Below are positions 35,641 through 47,117 of a stretch of DNA of 64,000 nucleotides, in pieces. The stretch's first letter is position 1. Each line of letters opens with the position of its first letter. Source of the stretch: Candidatus Accumulibacter appositus (lineage in GTDB: Bacteria; Pseudomonadota; Gammaproteobacteria; Burkholderiales; Rhodocyclaceae); the NCBI GenBank assembly GCA_000585055.1, contig JEMX01000002.1, positions 1 to 64,000 of the forward strand, in the 5' to 3' direction. Both the position numbers and the translations under genes were made by a program. The notes under the pieces are model-generated. The model was not told where the DNA came from and did not search any database. It was given only the letters and a program-made list of their open reading frames with translations.

Positions 35641-37497
35641 TTAGCGCCTCTTGAGCTGCTCCAGGTCGCGCACCGCACCGGTCGCCGCCGAGGTCGCCAT
35701 CAGCGCATAGGCCTGCAAGGCCTTGGAAACCATCCGCTGGCGCGGAGCAGTCGGCTGCCAGGCCGCCTCGCCGCGACCATCCATTGCGCCGCGGCGCCTG
35801 GCCATTTCAGCATCCCCTATGGCCAGATGAATGCGCCGACCAGGGATGTCGATTTCGATCAGGTCACCCTCTTCGACGAGCCCGATCGCGCCGCCTTCAG
35901 CGGCCTCCGGCGATGCGTGCCCGATCGATAGACCTGAAGTCCCACCGGAAAAGCGGCCGTCGGTAAGCAGTGCGCAGGCTTTTCCCAGCCCCTTGGATTT
36001 CAGGTAGGAAGTCGGATAGAGCATTTCCTGCATGCCGGGACCGCCCTTCGGCCCTTCGTAACGGATAACCACCACCTCACCCGCCTTGACCCGGTCGCCA
36101 AGAATCGCCTGCACGGCGTCGTCCTGACTTTCGAACACCCGCGCCTTGCCGGTGAATACCCAGATGCTTTCGTCGACGCCTGCGGTTTTCACGATACAAC
36201 CGTCGCTCGCCAGATTGCCATACAGTACGGCCAGACCACCATCCTGCGAATAGGCATGCTCACGGTTGCGAATGCAACCGTGGCTGCGATCCACATCGAG
36301 CTCCGGATAGCGCCTGCTCTGCGAGAACGCGGTCTGTGTGGGGATGCCGCCGGGCGCCGCGCGGAAAAACTCGAGCAGCGCCGGATCCTGGTTGCGAATC
36401 ACGTCCCAGCGGTCGATCGCCTCGCCGAGCGTGCTGGCGTGCACCGTCGGCTGCTGGCGATGGATCAGGCCTGCGCGGTCGAGTTCGCCGAGAATGGCGA
36501 AGATTCCGCCGGCACGGTGCACATCCTCGATATGGAAATCGGGCGTCGCCGGCGCCACCTTGGCCAGGCACGGCACCTTGCGCGAGATGCGGTCGATGTC
36601 GTCCATGGTGAAATTCACACCGCCCTCCTGCGCCGCCGCCAGAATATGCAGCACGGTGTTGGTCGAGCCACCCATCGACACGTCGAGCGTCATCGCATTC
36701 TCGAAGGCTTCGAAGCTTCCTATCGCGCGCGGCAATACGGAAGCATCGTCACGCTCATAGTAGCGGCGACACAATTCGACGATCTGCCGGCCCGCCTCCA
36801 GAAAAAGCCCCTTACGATCGGCGTGCGTGGCGAGAACGGTACCATTGCCGGGGAGTGAAAAGCCGAGCGCCTCGGTCAGGCAGTTCATCGAGTTGGCGGT
36901 AAACATCCCCGAACACGAACCGCAGGTCGGACAGGCCGAGCGCTCGAAGGCGTCGACTTCGTCGTCCGAACAATTACTGTCGCCGCCCTTGACCATGGCA
37001 TCAACCAGGTCGATGGCAATCACCTTGCCGCCCCAATCGACCTTGCCCGCTTCCATCGGGCCACCGGAGACGAAGATGGTCGGGATGTTCACCCGCATCG
37101 CTGCCATCAGCATCCCTGGAGTGATCTTGTCGCAGTTCGAGATGCAGACCATGGCGTCGGCGCAGTGGCCATTGACCATATACTCGACCGAGTCGGCAAT
37201 CAAGTCGCGCGAGGGCAGCGAATAGAGCATGCCGTCGTGGCCCATGGCGATGCCGTCGTCGATGGCAATGGTGTTGAATTCCTTGGCGATTCCACCGGCG
37301 GCCTCGATCTCGCGCGCCACCAGCTGCCCCATGTCCTTGAGGTGCACGTGACCCGGGACGAACTGGGTAAAGGAATTGACGACGGCGATGATCGGCTTGC
37401 CGAAGTCGCCATCCTTCATGCCTGTTGCGCGCCACAGGGCGCGGGCACCAGCCATGTTGCGACCGTGGGTCGAGGTGCGGGAACGATAGTCAGGCAT
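35641..37497 (-). CDS. ilvD: Dihydroxy-acid dehydratase
   Basis: 618 residues from ATG 37497 ([20 protein letters not shown]), the length of the [4Fe-4S] E. coli-type enzyme. Cluster and active-site segments are [49 protein letters not shown], and [20 protein letters not shown]. It dehydrates dihydroxy-isovalerate and -methylvalerate in valine and isoleucine synthesis. The frame continues upstream to 37701 but crosses lgt. It is divergent from lgt. Confidence 0.96.
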   Translation of the reverse strand: MPDYRSRTSTHGRNMAGARALWRATGMKDGDFGKPIIAVVNSFTQFVPGHVHLKDMGQLVAREIEAAGGIAKEFNTIAIDDGIAMGHDGMLYSLPSRDLIADSVEYMVNGHCADAMVCISNCDKITPGMLMAAMRVNIPTIFVSGGPMEAGKVDWGGKVIAIDLVDAMVKGGDSNCSDDEVDAFERSACPTCGSCSGMFTANSMNCLTEALGFSLPGNGTVLATHADRKGLFLEAGRQIVELCRRYYERDDASVLPRAIGSFEAFENAMTLDVSMGGSTNTVLHILAAAQEGGVNFTMDDIDRISRKVPCLAKVAPATPDFHIEDVHRAGGIFAILGELDRAGLIHRQQPTVHASTLGEAIDRWDVIRNQDPALLEFFRAAPGGIPTQTAFSQSRRYPELDVDRSHGCIRNREHAYSQDGGLAVLYGNLASDGCIVKTAGVDESIWVFTGKARVFESQDDAVQAILGDRVKAGEVVVIRYEGPKGGPGMQEMLYPTSYLKSKGLGKACALLTDGRFSGGTSGLSIGHASPEAAEGGAIGLVEEGDLIEIDIPGRRIHLAIGDAEMARRRGAMDGRGEAAWQPTAPRQRMVSKALQAYALMATSAATGAVRDLEQLKRR

Positions 37498-37579
37498 TGC
37501 CAATCTCCAATCCGGAACGCGCCCGAGGGTGGCGCGATATAATCCGAATTCTATCCGAAAGCCTCCGAGTCCTCGCACC

Positions 37580-38377
37580 GTGTTGACCCATCCCCAGTTC
37601 GACCCCATAGCGCTTTCGCTCGGCCCGCTGAAAGTGCACTGGTACGGGCTGATGTACCTGGCCGCCTTCCTGCAGTTCTGGTGGCTTGGTCGGCACCGCA
37701 TCCTGACCCGTCCGCAGCTCTCGGCCAGCGGCTGGACAGTGCGCCAGCTCGATGACCTGCTCTTCTACGGCGTTCTCGGCGTCATCATCGGCGGCCGCCT
37801 GGGCGAGATCCTCTTTTATCAGCCCGGCTACTACCTGCAACATCCGCTGGAAATTCTCGCCGTCTGGCGGGGTGGCATGTCGTTTCATGGCGGCTTCCTC
37901 GGCGTTCTCGTGGCGATGGCCTTGTACGCCCGCAAGGTCGGCAAGACCTGGTTCGAGATCACCGATTTCATTGCTCCGCTGGTGCCGCTCGGCCTTGCCG
38001 CCGGGCGCATCGGCAATTTCATCAACGGCGAGCTGTGGGGCCGGGTGGCCGACCCCGCGCTGCCGTGGGCGATGGTCTTTCCCTGGGTGGATGACTTGCC
38101 GCGCCACCCCTCGCAGCTTTACCAGGCGGGCCTCGAAGGGCTGGCCCTGTTCGTTCTGCTCTGGCTGTACTCGGCGCGCGCACGACCGCGCGGTGCGGTT
38201 TCGGGTGTTTTCCTCATTGGCTACGGCAGCCTGCGCTGGCTCGCCGAGTATTTCCGATCCCCTGATGATGGTATCCTTGGACTCTCGTTTGGCGTCAGCA
38301 TGGGGCAATGGTTGTCGCTACCGATGATTCTGTGTGGTCTGCTATTGGTCGTTCTCGCCCATCGCCAACGCAGCTGA
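37580..38377 (+). CDS. lgt: Prolipoprotein diacylglyceryl transferase
   Basis: 265 residues from GTG 37580 (VLTHPQFDP); the GTG at 37529 would add a non-family extension. It has seven membrane segments, an early [13 protein letters not shown] with the key His/Tyr region, and the Lgt signature [15 protein letters not shown]. It transfers diacylglycerol to the lipobox cysteine of prolipoproteins, the first step of maturation, which would include LivK in this window. It is divergent from ilvD. Confidence 0.94.
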   Translation: MLTHPQFDPIALSLGPLKVHWYGLMYLAAFLQFWWLGRHRILTRPQLSASGWTVRQLDDLLFYGVLGVIIGGRLGEILFYQPGYYLQHPLEILAVWRGGMSFHGGFLGVLVAMALYARKVGKTWFEITDFIAPLVPLGLAAGRIGNFINGELWGRVADPALPWAMVFPWVDDLPRHPSQLYQAGLEGLALFVLLWLYSARARPRGAVSGVFLIGYGSLRWLAEYFRSPDDGILGLSFGVSMGQWLSLPMILCGLLLVVLAHRQRS

Positions 38378-38416
38378 CTTGGACGCACCGCTTAACACGG
38401 GACGGAGGAGATAGGA

Positions 38417-39799
38417 ATGTCGGAGGGCTTCGTTGTCCGGGGACTGCGCCGGGTGCGCAAACTGCTTGAGAGTCCCGGCCCACTCGAACTGGAGGGCAAA
38501 CACCTCGGGCGTGTTCGTGACCTGCTGCGGGAATGCGCCAGCGGCGTCGGCGGGGAGGTCTCGGTCCGCCAACGCGCAGCCCTGCTGGCCGAAACCTACC
38601 AGCACCTCAATGACGACGGGCGCACCACCTTCCTGAGCAGCATCGCCAATGACTTCGGTCCCGACCCGAAATGGGTTGCCAAGGCCCACGCCGACTATCA
38701 GGCTGCGATCGGTACCGACCAGCAGTGGACGGCCGAATCGGCCCTGCGTAACGCCATGCGCTCGTCACGCTTGCGCATCCTCACGCAATTCAACGCCCTG
38801 CCGCAGGGCGTCAAGTTCCTGGTTGATCTACGCGCCGATCTGCTGCGCCTGCTGGACAAGGATCCCGCCCTGCGCTCGCTCGACCGTGAGCTCGAATCAC
38901 GCCTTAGCGCCTGGTTCGACGTCGGCTTCCTCGAACTGCAGCGCATCACCTGGAACTCGCCGGCCGCACTGCTGGAGAAGCTTATCGAGTACGAAGCGGT
39001 GCACGAAATCCGCTCTTGGAGCGACCTGAAGAATCGGCTCGATTCAGATCGCCGCTGTTACGCGTTCTTTCATCCGCGCATGCCCATGGAGCCGCTGATC
39101 TTTGTCGAGGTCGCCTTGACCGAGCATCTCGCAGACAACGTGCAGGCCCTTCTCGACGAGCATGCACCGGTATTCGATGCGCAGCGCGCCAATACCGCGA
39201 TCTTCTATTCGATCTCTAACACCCAACCGGGTCTGCGCGGGGTCTCATTCGGCAATTTCCTGCTCAAGCGGGTGGTCGACGACCTGAAGCGCGATTACCC
39301 GCGCCTGACCAACTTTGCAACGCTTTCGCCGCTGCCCACCTTTCGACGCTGGGCCGAGAACCAGCCGGAAGCCTGGGCGAAGGCATTTTCCGACGCTGAC
39401 CTGGCCAAGATCACACGACGACTGCCGTCAGAGATGGCGCCAATTACCAGCGCCAGCGAGCTTGCACCACTGCTTTCGGCACCAAACTGGGCCGCTGACG
39501 ACCGACTGTCGAGCAGCCTGCAGAATGGCTTGACACGGCTCGCCGCACGCTACCTACTATTGGCCCGCAAGGACGACCAACCGTTCGACCCGGTCGCCCG
39601 CTTTCACCTCGGCAATGGCGCACGCATCGAACGCCTCAACTATCTGGCCGACACCTCGTCGCGTGGCAACCAGCAGTCGTACGGACTGATGGTGAATTAT
39701 GTCTACGACCCTGATACCATCGAAGAGAATGTCGAAGCGTTTTCCCGCGGTGGCGAGATTGCAGCAGCCACCGCCATACGTCGTTCTGCTCGCGACTGA
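38417..39799 (+). CDS. Malonyl-CoA decarboxylase
   Basis: 460 residues, the bacterial MCD length. The N-terminal helical domain (~1-170) is followed by the GNAT-like catalytic part: [39 protein letters not shown], and the conserved Ser/His-region [13 protein letters not shown]. The C terminus has [20 protein letters not shown]. It decarboxylates malonyl-CoA to acetyl-CoA. No malonyl-CoA synthetase (matB) is adjacent. It starts 39 bp after lgt and is followed by a VOC gene, with which it may be co-transcribed. Confidence 0.92.
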   Translation: MSEGFVVRGLRRVRKLLESPGPLELEGKHLGRVRDLLRECASGVGGEVSVRQRAALLAETYQHLNDDGRTTFLSSIANDFGPDPKWVAKAHADYQAAIGTDQQWTAESALRNAMRSSRLRILTQFNALPQGVKFLVDLRADLLRLLDKDPALRSLDRELESRLSAWFDVGFLELQRITWNSPAALLEKLIEYEAVHEIRSWSDLKNRLDSDRRCYAFFHPRMPMEPLIFVEVALTEHLADNVQALLDEHAPVFDAQRANTAIFYSISNTQPGLRGVSFGNFLLKRVVDDLKRDYPRLTNFATLSPLPTFRRWAENQPEAWAKAFSDADLAKITRRLPSEMAPITSASELAPLLSAPNWAADDRLSSSLQNGLTRLAARYLLLARKDDQPFDPVARFHLGNGARIERLNYLADTSSRGNQQSYGLMVNYVYDPDTIEENVEAFSRGGEIAAATAIRRSARD

Positions 39800-39849
39800 G
39801 GTCGCGCAGCGAGCGCTTTTTCCCTTTAGCCACAGAGAAAGAACCCCCT

Positions 39850-40326
39850 ATGAGCCAACGTCCCTTCAAAGTCCTCGGTATCCAGCAAATCGCCATTGGC
39901 GCCCCTGACAAGATGAAACTGCGCAAGCTATGGATCGACATGCTTGGCCTGGAAATCACCGGCAATTTCGTCAGCGAGCGCGAGAACGTCGATGAAGACA
40001 TCGCCGCGATCGGCTCCGGCCCGTTCAAGGTCGAAGTCGATCTGATGCAACCGGTCGACCCGGAGAAAAAGCCGGCTGTGCATGTCACGCCGCTCAACCA
40101 CATCGGCCTGTGGATCGACGACCTGCCGAAGGCGGTCGAATGGCTTTCGGCCAATGGCGTGCGCTTCGCGCCGGGCGGAATCCGCAAGGGCGCTGCCGGC
40201 TTTGACATCACCTTCATGCATCCGAAAGCCAATGATGAATTCCCGATCGGCGGCGAAGGCGTCCTGATTGAGATGGTCCAGGCCCCCCCCGCAGTCATCG
40301 AAGCATTCGCCAAGCTGGCATCCTGA
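39850..40326 (+). CDS. VOC (glyoxalase/methylmalonyl-CoA epimerase-like) family protein
   Basis: 158 residues with two betaalphabetabetabeta modules. The expected first metal His is replaced by Gln ([11 protein letters not shown]), while [17 protein letters not shown] and [10 protein letters not shown] supply the second His and the Glu. Methylmalonyl-CoA epimerases use a mixed His/Gln/Glu site, so metal binding may persist. The enzyme activity cannot be assigned: lactoylglutathione lyase-like and epimerase-like are both possible. Its position behind malonyl-CoA decarboxylase hints at acyl-CoA metabolism. A terminator follows. Confidence 0.8.
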   Translation: MSQRPFKVLGIQQIAIGAPDKMKLRKLWIDMLGLEITGNFVSERENVDEDIAAIGSGPFKVEVDLMQPVDPEKKPAVHVTPLNHIGLWIDDLPKAVEWLSANGVRFAPGGIRKGAAGFDITFMHPKANDEFPIGGEGVLIEMVQAPPAVIEAFAKLAS

Positions 40327-40462
40327 GCGCCAGGCATCGCCTGGAGCCGGTTGTCCGGCAGTTTGATCGCCGACACCGGCCACGCACACGGGCTTTCGCT
40401 CAGAGTAAGCAAGCCTGAGCGGAACGCCGGCCTGCTCCCCCGCTACCAAAAAAGCCTCTACG

Positions 40463-40489
40463 AGCGCCAGCCCAGCTGGCGCTTTTTTT
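40463..40489 (+). terminator. Rho-independent terminator after VOC gene
   Basis: Stem AGCGCCAG / CTGGCGCT (40463-40470, 40475-40482) followed by seven T residues, 137 bp after the VOC stop on the same strand. Confidence 0.8.
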
Positions 40490-41063
40490 CCCCCCCGCGG
40501 TCGACCACAGCAGCACGGCAGCGATTCGGCCCGCGCGGGAAGGCAGGCCATCGGCCGCTGCGCAGCCCCGTCCGAAGCATTTTCGCCATCAGGAAGGTGT
40601 CGGCGACTATGGGCGCCAAACTTTTTTGTAGTTCCGAAATCAAATTGCACGTTTCGTGCACCACAATGTTCATTTCCGCAGCAAAATGAATGATAATTGC
40701 CGACCGCGGCCGTTCAGGCGCAACAAGGAAACGAAGCATGCCAGCAATTCAAGATCGCATTGGATTGTCCAATCTCCCAAACCGCGAGAACGCCGCCGTC
40801 GCTTGGCCCCGCAGCCTCGCCCCAGAGACGGCGCGCGCTACGCGACGAGTGCTGCCAGCATCCCGCGCTGCGTCCAGGGAGCCTTGAGCTGCTCGGGACA
40901 ATTGTGGGGGGCGCAATGGCGTCCGCATGCGCTGCCGTCCGCGGTGTTCAGCTTGATCTGGCGTTGTCGGCAAGGGAAGAAAACCTCCCCATCAACTGCA
41001 ACGCCCTTGCCAGGACACGCTTTCATCCGCAATCCGCTTTTTAGCCACACCAAGGAGGCATCA
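40490..41063. other. Long intergenic leader of the PPK2 gene
   Basis: About 570 bp with no family-like gene. It contains an AT-richer patch at 40600-40700, the most likely promoter zone, with inverted repeats GCAC-GTTTC-GTGC and TTCATTT...AAATGAA, the latter next to a GATAAT box. An in-frame open extension of PPK2 runs back to 40656 but has no protein-like composition and lacks the ribosome site found at 41052. Another hairpin, ATTGGATTGTCCAAT, lies near 40762. Confidence 0.4.
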
Positions 41064-42125
41064 ATGAGTGAAGTCAATACCGAGCAAGCAGAGGTCGTAC
41101 CCACAAACGAGCAAGCCACAAGCGAAGGCGTAACCGTGGACCAGGCCGCGCCTCCGGCCAAAACCACCGCCAAGGCTGCCGCAGCGAAGCCGGCTGCGAA
41201 AGCGGCCGCAGAAGAACCGAAGAAGGCGCCGGCAAAGGCAAAGGAGGAGAAGGCCGTGAAGACAGCAAAAACGAAGCCTGCAGCACAGAAGGCAACAGCT
41301 GCCACGGCGGCGGCCAAGGACGTGGAAAGCGTTAAGAGCTCGCGCAAGACGCCGCTGAAGACGAAGACCTACGAGAAAGCGCTGGCCAAGCTGCAGGTCG
41401 AACTCGTCAAGCTGCAGGAATGGATCAAGTTCAAGAAGCTGAAAGTCGTCGTCATCTTCGAGGGACGCGACGCGGCCGGCAAGGGCGGAACGATCAAGCG
41501 TATCACCGAAAGCCTCAGCCCGCGGGTCACCCGGGTCGCCGCCCTACCGGCGCCCACCGACCGCGAAACCGGCCAGTGGTATTTCCAGCGCTACGTGCAG
41601 CACCTTCCCGCCGGTGGCGAAATGGTGCTCTTCGATCGCAGCTGGTATAACCGAGCCGGCGTCGAGCGGGTGATGGGCTTTTGCACCGACGAGGAATACC
41701 GCGAGTTTCTGCGCAGTTGCCCGGAATTCGAGCGCATGCTCGTGCGCAGCGGCATCATCCTCATCAAGTACTGGTTCTCGGTCAGCAACGAGGAGCAGGA
41801 GCGCCGCTTTCAGAAGCGCATCTTCCATCCGGAAAAACACTGGAAGCTCAGCCCGATGGACCTGCAATCGCGCGCCCGCTGGGTCGAATATTCGCGAGCC
41901 AAGGACAACATGTTCGCGCACACCGACATCAAGCAGGCGCCATGGTATGTGGTCGACGGCGACGACAAGAAGCGCGCCCGGCTGAACGTGATCACCCACC
42001 TGCTGAACATGATCGACTACGAGGACCTGACACCCGAACCCATCGTCCTGCCGCCCCGGCAGGAGGAAATCGGCTACGTACGGCCGCCGATGTCCGATCA
42101 AACGTTCATTCCGGAAGTGTACTGA
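41064..42125 (+). CDS. ppk2: Polyphosphate kinase 2 with Lys/Ala-rich N-terminal tail
   Basis: 353 residues from ATG 41064, with AAGGAGG at 41052-41058. Residues ~30-100 are almost only Ala, Lys, Pro, Glu and Thr (such as AAAKPAAKAAAEEPKKAPAK), resembling histone-H1/AlgP-type tails. The PPK2 core follows: Walker A EGRDAAGKGGTIKR near 133-146, lid and Walker B LFDRSWYNRAGVERVMGF, and GIILIKYWFSVSNEEQERRF. It moves phosphate between polyphosphate and nucleoside diphosphates. The core is a single PPK2 domain; the subclass and preferred nucleotide are not certain. A strong terminator follows. Confidence 0.93.
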   Translation: MSEVNTEQAEVVPTNEQATSEGVTVDQAAPPAKTTAKAAAAKPAAKAAAEEPKKAPAKAKEEKAVKTAKTKPAAQKATAATAAAKDVESVKSSRKTPLKTKTYEKALAKLQVELVKLQEWIKFKKLKVVVIFEGRDAAGKGGTIKRITESLSPRVTRVAALPAPTDRETGQWYFQRYVQHLPAGGEMVLFDRSWYNRAGVERVMGFCTDEEYREFLRSCPEFERMLVRSGIILIKYWFSVSNEEQERRFQKRIFHPEKHWKLSPMDLQSRARWVEYSRAKDNMFAHTDIKQAPWYVVDGDDKKRARLNVITHLLNMIDYEDLTPEPIVLPPRQEEIGYVRPPMSDQTFIPEVY

Positions 42126-42227
42126 GGTAGTGAGGTACTGAGCGACTGCCGGCTGGCGTCCTGACGAAGCCGATCACGGTCGCCTGGCGCGACGGCTATG
42201 CCGCTGCCTGAGCATCGCCGGCCACGC

Positions 42228-42262
42228 AAAACAAACCCCGCCGTCGCGGGGTTTGTTTTTTC
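42228..42262. terminator. Bidirectional terminator between PPK2 and Cache genes
   Basis: Perfect 14-bp arms (AAAACAAACCCCGC at 42228-42241 and GCGGGGTTTGTTTT at 42246-42259) with a 4-base loop and T/A flanks on both sides. It serves the two convergent genes. Confidence 0.9.
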
Positions 42263-42321
42263 ACGCCGATCGTGGCCCCGTGCCAGTGGCAAGCAAGGCC
42301 GCAGATCCGGCGGCGAGGAAT

Positions 42322-42762
42322 CTACTTGTAATAGCCGACAGCACAGACCTGATCGCCAACCTTGGTCACGTACGCCACCTTGTTCACCGGATCGGTCTGG
42401 CCGGGACGCGGCCACATGTACGAAACCTCGACAATCACGCCATCCTTGGCGGCAGCGTAGACCTCGACGCCAAGTGGCTTGCCGGCCTTGTCCTTGAGAT
42501 CCTTCAGGCTCTTGCCGACGAGTGACGGATGGGCGGTGAAGTTGCCATCAGGACCGCCGCAGTAGGGGTAGAGGTCGCGGTCCTTGAAGCCGCCTTCGCC
42601 CTTGCTGAACATTGCCAGCGCCTGCGCCTTATCGGCGTTCACGGCGGCGACCGCTTTCTGGAGCATGGCCTTGGCTTCTGCCGGTGTACCGTACTCGCCA
42701 GCCCAAGCGCTACCTGCTGCGAGTACCGCGAATGCGGAACCTATGGCTAATTGACGTAGCAT
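42322..42762 (-). CDS. Periplasmic single-Cache-domain protein
   Basis: 146 residues: signal peptide of ~21 residues (FAVLAAGSAWA cleavage), then a Cache-type sensor domain with the family features GGFKDRDLYPYCGGPDGNFTAH (in two parts), HPSLVGKSL and VEVSYMWPRPGQTDPVNKV. It has no membrane anchor or output domain, so it probably works as a soluble ligand-binding protein. The ligand and partner are unknown. It is transcribed toward the PPK2 terminator. Confidence 0.85.
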   Translation of the reverse strand: MLRQLAIGSAFAVLAAGSAWAGEYGTPAEAKAMLQKAVAAVNADKAQALAMFSKGEGGFKDRDLYPYCGGPDGNFTAHPSLVGKSLKDLKDKAGKPLGVEVYAAAKDGVIVEVSYMWPRPGQTDPVNKVAYVTKVGDQVCAVGYYK

Positions 42763-43002
42763 CGAAGCTCTCCTTTAGAAATTAAGGGATAACGACAAGC
42801 AACTGCGACAACCCTGCAACTGAGGAAGAACACCCCTCGATGAATATGGTAACTTAAAAGCAGCCCGAGATGACTGGCGTCGTGAGGCAAGCCCTGTGCT
42901 GTGCCACCGCCCGGGCCCGAACAATCGACCTCGCCGGCTTGCACATTGGTGCAGCGACTGCCTATCATCAACGGCTGATCGTCCCGGGAAACCAGTGCAA
43001 GA

Positions 43003-43941
43003 ATGCCATTACACATCGAAACGCCGCTGCTCGAGTCGCGGCCGCTGAGCCACGCGGCCGAGTGTTCCGTCTGGCTCAAACTGGAGGCGCTGCAGGTCCC
43101 TGGATCGTTCAAGATTCGCGGCATCGGCGCGGCCTGCGAGGAGTACAGCCGGCGTGGCGCGCGCCGCTTCGTTTCCTCCTCCGGTGGCAATGCCGGGCTG
43201 GCGGTTGCCTATGCGGGCCGCCGGCTGTCGACCCCGGTCACCGTCGTTGTGCCGGAAACCACTTCCGCAAGAGCCCGGGAGCTATTGCACCAGGAAGAGG
43301 CCGAGATCGTCGTCCATGGCGCTTCCTGGCACGAAGCCAACCTCCTGGCGTTGTCGATGATCGAGGAAGCGGACGCCTTTCTCCACCCCTTCGACGACCC
43401 TCTGCTGTGGTATGGCCATGCGACCATGATCGACGAACTCGCCCGCTCGGCGATGACTCCGGATGCCGTAGTCTTGTCGGTCGGTGGTGGCGGCCTGCTT
43501 TGCGGCGTCATCGAAGGACTGCGCCGGAACGGTCTCGGGCAGGTGCCGGTGATCGCCGTCGAGACGGCCGGCGCGGCATCGTTTAATCGCTCACTGCTGG
43601 CAGGTCACCCGGTCGAACTCGATACCATCAGCAGCATCGCCACTTCTCTTGGCGCCAAACGCGTATGTGAGCGCGCATTTCAATGGTCGGCAGCACATTC
43701 GATTCGCAGCGTCGTCGTTTCCGACTGCAGCGCACTCAGCGCCTGCGAGCGCTTTCTGGCCGATCACCGACTGCTTGTCGAACCCGCCTGTGGAGCCAGC
43801 CTGTCGCTGGCATACGACGAGTCAGCGGCGCTCGCAGGCTTTTCCCGAGTCCTGTTCATTGTCTGCGGCGGCGCCACGGCGACCATCGATCAGATTCGCG
43901 AATGGTCAGCAAGCGCAGCAATAAGCCAGGAAGCCCTATAA
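43003..43941 (+). CDS. PLP-dependent serine/threonine dehydratase family protein
   Basis: 312 residues with the fold-type II layout. PLP lysine K37 sits in [10 protein letters not shown], the phosphate/carboxylate loop is [10 protein letters not shown], the glycine loop is [15 protein letters not shown], and the C-terminal [12 protein letters not shown] closes the domain. It matches catabolic L-serine/L-threonine dehydratases of the mammalian SDH type (about 320 residues, no ACT domain). Substrate choice is not decidable by eye. It is upstream of ppc in the same direction with an 85-bp gap. Confidence 0.88.
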   Translation: MPLHIETPLLESRPLSHAAECSVWLKLEALQVPGSFKIRGIGAACEEYSRRGARRFVSSSGGNAGLAVAYAGRRLSTPVTVVVPETTSARARELLHQEEAEIVVHGASWHEANLLALSMIEEADAFLHPFDDPLLWYGHATMIDELARSAMTPDAVVLSVGGGGLLCGVIEGLRRNGLGQVPVIAVETAGAASFNRSLLAGHPVELDTISSIATSLGAKRVCERAFQWSAAHSIRSVVVSDCSALSACERFLADHRLLVEPACGASLSLAYDESAALAGFSRVLFIVCGGATATIDQIREWSASAAISQEAL

Positions 43942-44026
43942 TCGCGCGCCGACCCCGTCTGGGCATCGCCGCCCTTGGCCTGCCCAGCCAACACCCCGCC
44001 TCACCTCATGCAAAGAAGGTCAAACC

Positions 44027-46816
44027 ATGAATTCTCCGGATTCAACCCGCACCGAAACCGACAAGGACCTTCCCCTGCGCGAGGACATCCGGCTGCTCGG
44101 CCGGATTCTCGGCGACACCGTCAGTCAGCAGGAGGGTAGCGAAGTCTTCGACGTCGTCGAGCGTATCCGCCAGAATTCGGTGCGCTTCGATCGCGATCTC
44201 GACGAAGCGGCGCGCGCCGAGCTGGAGAAGATCCTCGCCGAGCTGCCGCGGGACACGATGTTGGCCGTCATCCGCTCCTTCACCTACTTCCTGCATCTCG
44301 CCAATATTGCCGAGGACGAGCACCATGTCCGTCGCCGTCGGGCGCACGAGATGATCGGCTCGCCGGCACGCGACGGTAGCCTTGAACGGGCCTTGGCGCG
44401 GCTGCAAGCCGCTGGCGTCAACGGCGAAGGCCTGCGCGCCTGCCTCGAACAGGCGCTGATCTCGCCGGTGCTGACCGCGCATCCGACCGAGGTCAGCCGC
44501 AAGAGCATTCTCTTCTGCCAACACGAGGTCCGGGGCTTGCTCGACGAGCGCGACCGGCTGCGCCTGACGCCGGGCGAACTCGCCAACAACGAAGTCGCAC
44601 TGCGCCGTTCCGTACTGACCCTGTGGCGGACGCGCATGGTACGTTCGACGCGCCTGGCGGTAATCGATGAGGTCAAGAACGGCATCAGCTACTTCGACGA
44701 AACCTTCTTCGTCGAGCTGCCGCGCCTCTATTGCCAATTTGAGGACCAGCTCAGGCAGGCCTTCCCCGACCAGAACTGGACGCTGCCCAGCTTCTTCCGC
44801 GTCGGCTCGTGGATCGGTGGCGATCGCGATGGCAACCCCTTCGTCACCGCCGAAGTGCTGCGTGAAAGCGTGCGCCGACAGTCGATCGCCGCATTCGACT
44901 TCTATCTTGGCGAGATCCACGCACTCGGTCGCGAACTACCGCTGTCGCACACCCTGGTCGAGGTCTCGGAGGCCCTCGAAGCACTCGCCGAAGCGTCGCC
45001 GGACGCCGCGCCGCAGCGCCTCGACGAGCCTTACCGACGGGCACTAACCGGCATCTACGCGCGTCTGGCCGCGACCTCCAGCGCGCTCGACCAGCACGAA
45101 TCGCCGGAGCACGCCGTCGGCGTCGCCGAAGCCTACGCTGCCCCCGAAGAAATCGTTGCCGATCTGCAGGTGCTGGTCGATTCGCTGCTCGCCAACGGCG
45201 CCGAGCTGATCGCCGCCGGCCGCCTGCGCAGCCTGGTCCGCGCCATCGACGTCTTCGGCTTTCACCTCGCGCCGATCGATCTGCGCCAGAATTCCGAGGT
45301 GCACGCGCGCACCGTCGGCGAACTGCTGGCGCGCGCCCAGCGTTGCGCCAAGACCTCCGCATGCGGCGATTACGCCAGCCTCGACGAGGCGGCACGAATC
45401 GCCTTGCTGAGCGAGGAAATCGCCAGTCCGCGACCACTGTACTCGCCCTACATCGACTACTCGCCCGAAACCCTGGGCGAACTGGCGATTTTCTTCGCCG
45501 CCCGCGAGCTGCGCCAGCGCTACGGTGCCGCCACCTTGCCGAACTGCATCATCTCGAAAACCGACGGCGTCTCGGATCTCCTCGAAGTGGCACTGCTGCT
45601 CAAGGAAGCCGGCCTGCTGGTGCCCGGAGAGAAACCGCAACTGGCACTGAACATCATCCCCCTCTTCGAAACCATCGACGACCTGCAGCGTGCCCCGGCC
45701 GTGATGCAACAGCTCTTTGCCCTGCCCGCCTACCGGGCGCTGGTTGCCGCGCGCGGCGACGATCACGAGGTCATGCTCGGCTATTCGGACAGCAACAAGG
45801 ACGGCGGCTTCCTGACCTCCGGCTGGGAACTGTACAAGGCCGAAATCGGCCTGACCAAGACTTTCGCCGAGCACGGCATCCGCCTGCGCCTCTTCCACGG
45901 CCGCGGCGGCAGCGTCGGTCGTGGCGGTGGACCGAGCTACGACGCCATCCTGGCGCAACCGCCGGGCGCCGTCGCCGGCCAGATCCGGATCACCGAGCAA
46001 GGCGAAGTGATCGCCTCGAAGTACGCCAACCCGGAAGTCGGCCGCCGCAACCTCGAAATACTCGCCGCCGCGACGCTCGAAGAAACGCTGCTCGGAATCG
46101 ACCGCGACGATCTACCGACCGCCGATTTTCACCAAGCGATGGAGGAACTGTCGACGCTGGCTTTCCAGGCCTACCGCCAACTGGTTTACGAGACGCCCGG
46201 CTTCACCCGCTACTTCCGTGAATCGACGCCGATCCTCGAAATCGCGACGCTGAACATCGGCAGCCGGCCAGCCGCACGCACCGCCTCTGACCGCATCGAA
46301 GACCTGCGCGCGATCCCCTGGGTTTTCTCCTGGGCGCAGTGCCGACTGATGCTGCCGGGCTGGTACGGTTTCGGCAGCGCCGTCAAGCATTTGCGCGCGC
46401 AGCAGCCCGACGCTCTGCCGCTGCTACAGGAGATGTACCGCCATTGGCCCTTCTTCCGCACCTTGCTGTCGAACATGGACATGGTCCTCGCCAAGTCCGA
46501 CCTGGCAATCGCCTCGCGCTACGCCGAACTGGTCAGCGATGCAAAATTGCGGAACAGCATCTTCACGCGCATCAGCGAGGAATGGCATGCCACACGCGAA
46601 GCATTGCTGGCGATCAGCGGCCAGGAAGAACTGCTCGCCGACAATCCACTGCTGCAGCGCTCGATGCGCAACCGCTTTCCCTACATCGACCTGCTCAACC
46701 ACCTGCAAGTCGAACTGCTGCACCGTCTGCGTGCCGGTGACGAGGACGTCCGCCTCAAGCGCGGCAGCCTGATCACCATCAACGGTATCGCCGCCGGGCT
46801 GCGCAACAGCGGCTGA
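44027..46816 (+). CDS. ppc: Phosphoenolpyruvate carboxylase
   Basis: 929 residues. The catalytic His lies in [15 protein letters not shown] near 150, and the catalytic block [20 protein letters not shown] near 585-605. The glycine loop [20 protein letters not shown] and the tetramer C terminus ending [13 protein letters not shown], nearly the universal end of the family, are also present. It adds bicarbonate to PEP to give oxaloacetate, refilling the TCA cycle in which SucCD of this window works. The start ATG matches the second likely Met region of other Ppc proteins. Confidence 0.97.
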   Translation: MNSPDSTRTETDKDLPLREDIRLLGRILGDTVSQQEGSEVFDVVERIRQNSVRFDRDLDEAARAELEKILAELPRDTMLAVIRSFTYFLHLANIAEDEHHVRRRRAHEMIGSPARDGSLERALARLQAAGVNGEGLRACLEQALISPVLTAHPTEVSRKSILFCQHEVRGLLDERDRLRLTPGELANNEVALRRSVLTLWRTRMVRSTRLAVIDEVKNGISYFDETFFVELPRLYCQFEDQLRQAFPDQNWTLPSFFRVGSWIGGDRDGNPFVTAEVLRESVRRQSIAAFDFYLGEIHALGRELPLSHTLVEVSEALEALAEASPDAAPQRLDEPYRRALTGIYARLAATSSALDQHESPEHAVGVAEAYAAPEEIVADLQVLVDSLLANGAELIAAGRLRSLVRAIDVFGFHLAPIDLRQNSEVHARTVGELLARAQRCAKTSACGDYASLDEAARIALLSEEIASPRPLYSPYIDYSPETLGELAIFFAARELRQRYGAATLPNCIISKTDGVSDLLEVALLLKEAGLLVPGEKPQLALNIIPLFETIDDLQRAPAVMQQLFALPAYRALVAARGDDHEVMLGYSDSNKDGGFLTSGWELYKAEIGLTKTFAEHGIRLRLFHGRGGSVGRGGGPSYDAILAQPPGAVAGQIRITEQGEVIASKYANPEVGRRNLEILAAATLEETLLGIDRDDLPTADFHQAMEELSTLAFQAYRQLVYETPGFTRYFRESTPILEIATLNIGSRPAARTASDRIEDLRAIPWVFSWAQCRLMLPGWYGFGSAVKHLRAQQPDALPLLQEMYRHWPFFRTLLSNMDMVLAKSDLAIASRYAELVSDAKLRNSIFTRISEEWHATREALLAISGQEELLADNPLLQRSMRNRFPYIDLLNHLQVELLHRLRAGDEDVRLKRGSLITINGIAAGLRNSG

Positions 46817-47117
46817 ACAAGCGACAAAGGGGGCGGCGTCAGGCCGCCCTCCCTCTCCTCGCTACAGGGCAAGTCGCGCGGCTTCTTCAACGCCGGTTCT
46901 TTACCTGTCTTTGCAAACCGCGACGGCAGTTAACCCGCCAATGGCGATAATGTCCGCCTGATCTTCAAGAACGCCATTAATCGCCGAGCCACCGATCTGC
47001 CCGGCCTGCCGCCGTTGCGCCAGAGTCCGAAGCAAGCGGCAGGAACCTTCGCCGCGGCAGTCGGACTCGGCCAGACATGCGGACACGCCCGCCCAACGCC
47101 CGTCTCACTGAAACCCG
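46817..47117. other. Intergenic region ppc / RND adaptor
   Basis: 301 bp with no gene-like content. A GC-rich hairpin (GGGCGGC-GTCA-GGCCGCCC) at about 46829-46848, just after the ppc stop, could end transcription but lacks a U-run. The AT-richer stretch around 46905-46955 may hold the promoter of the RND pair; no clean -35/-10 pair was found. Confidence 0.35.

Noticed and set aside
40656-41063. N-terminal extension of PPK2 by 136 residues
   Set aside because: Composition is not protein-like, and a strong ribosome-binding site sits directly ahead of ATG 41064.
43954-46000. Several long minus-strand frames within ppc, including 44042-44920 and 45044-46000
   Set aside because: They lie wholly inside ppc with no recognisable domains and no ribosome-binding sites.
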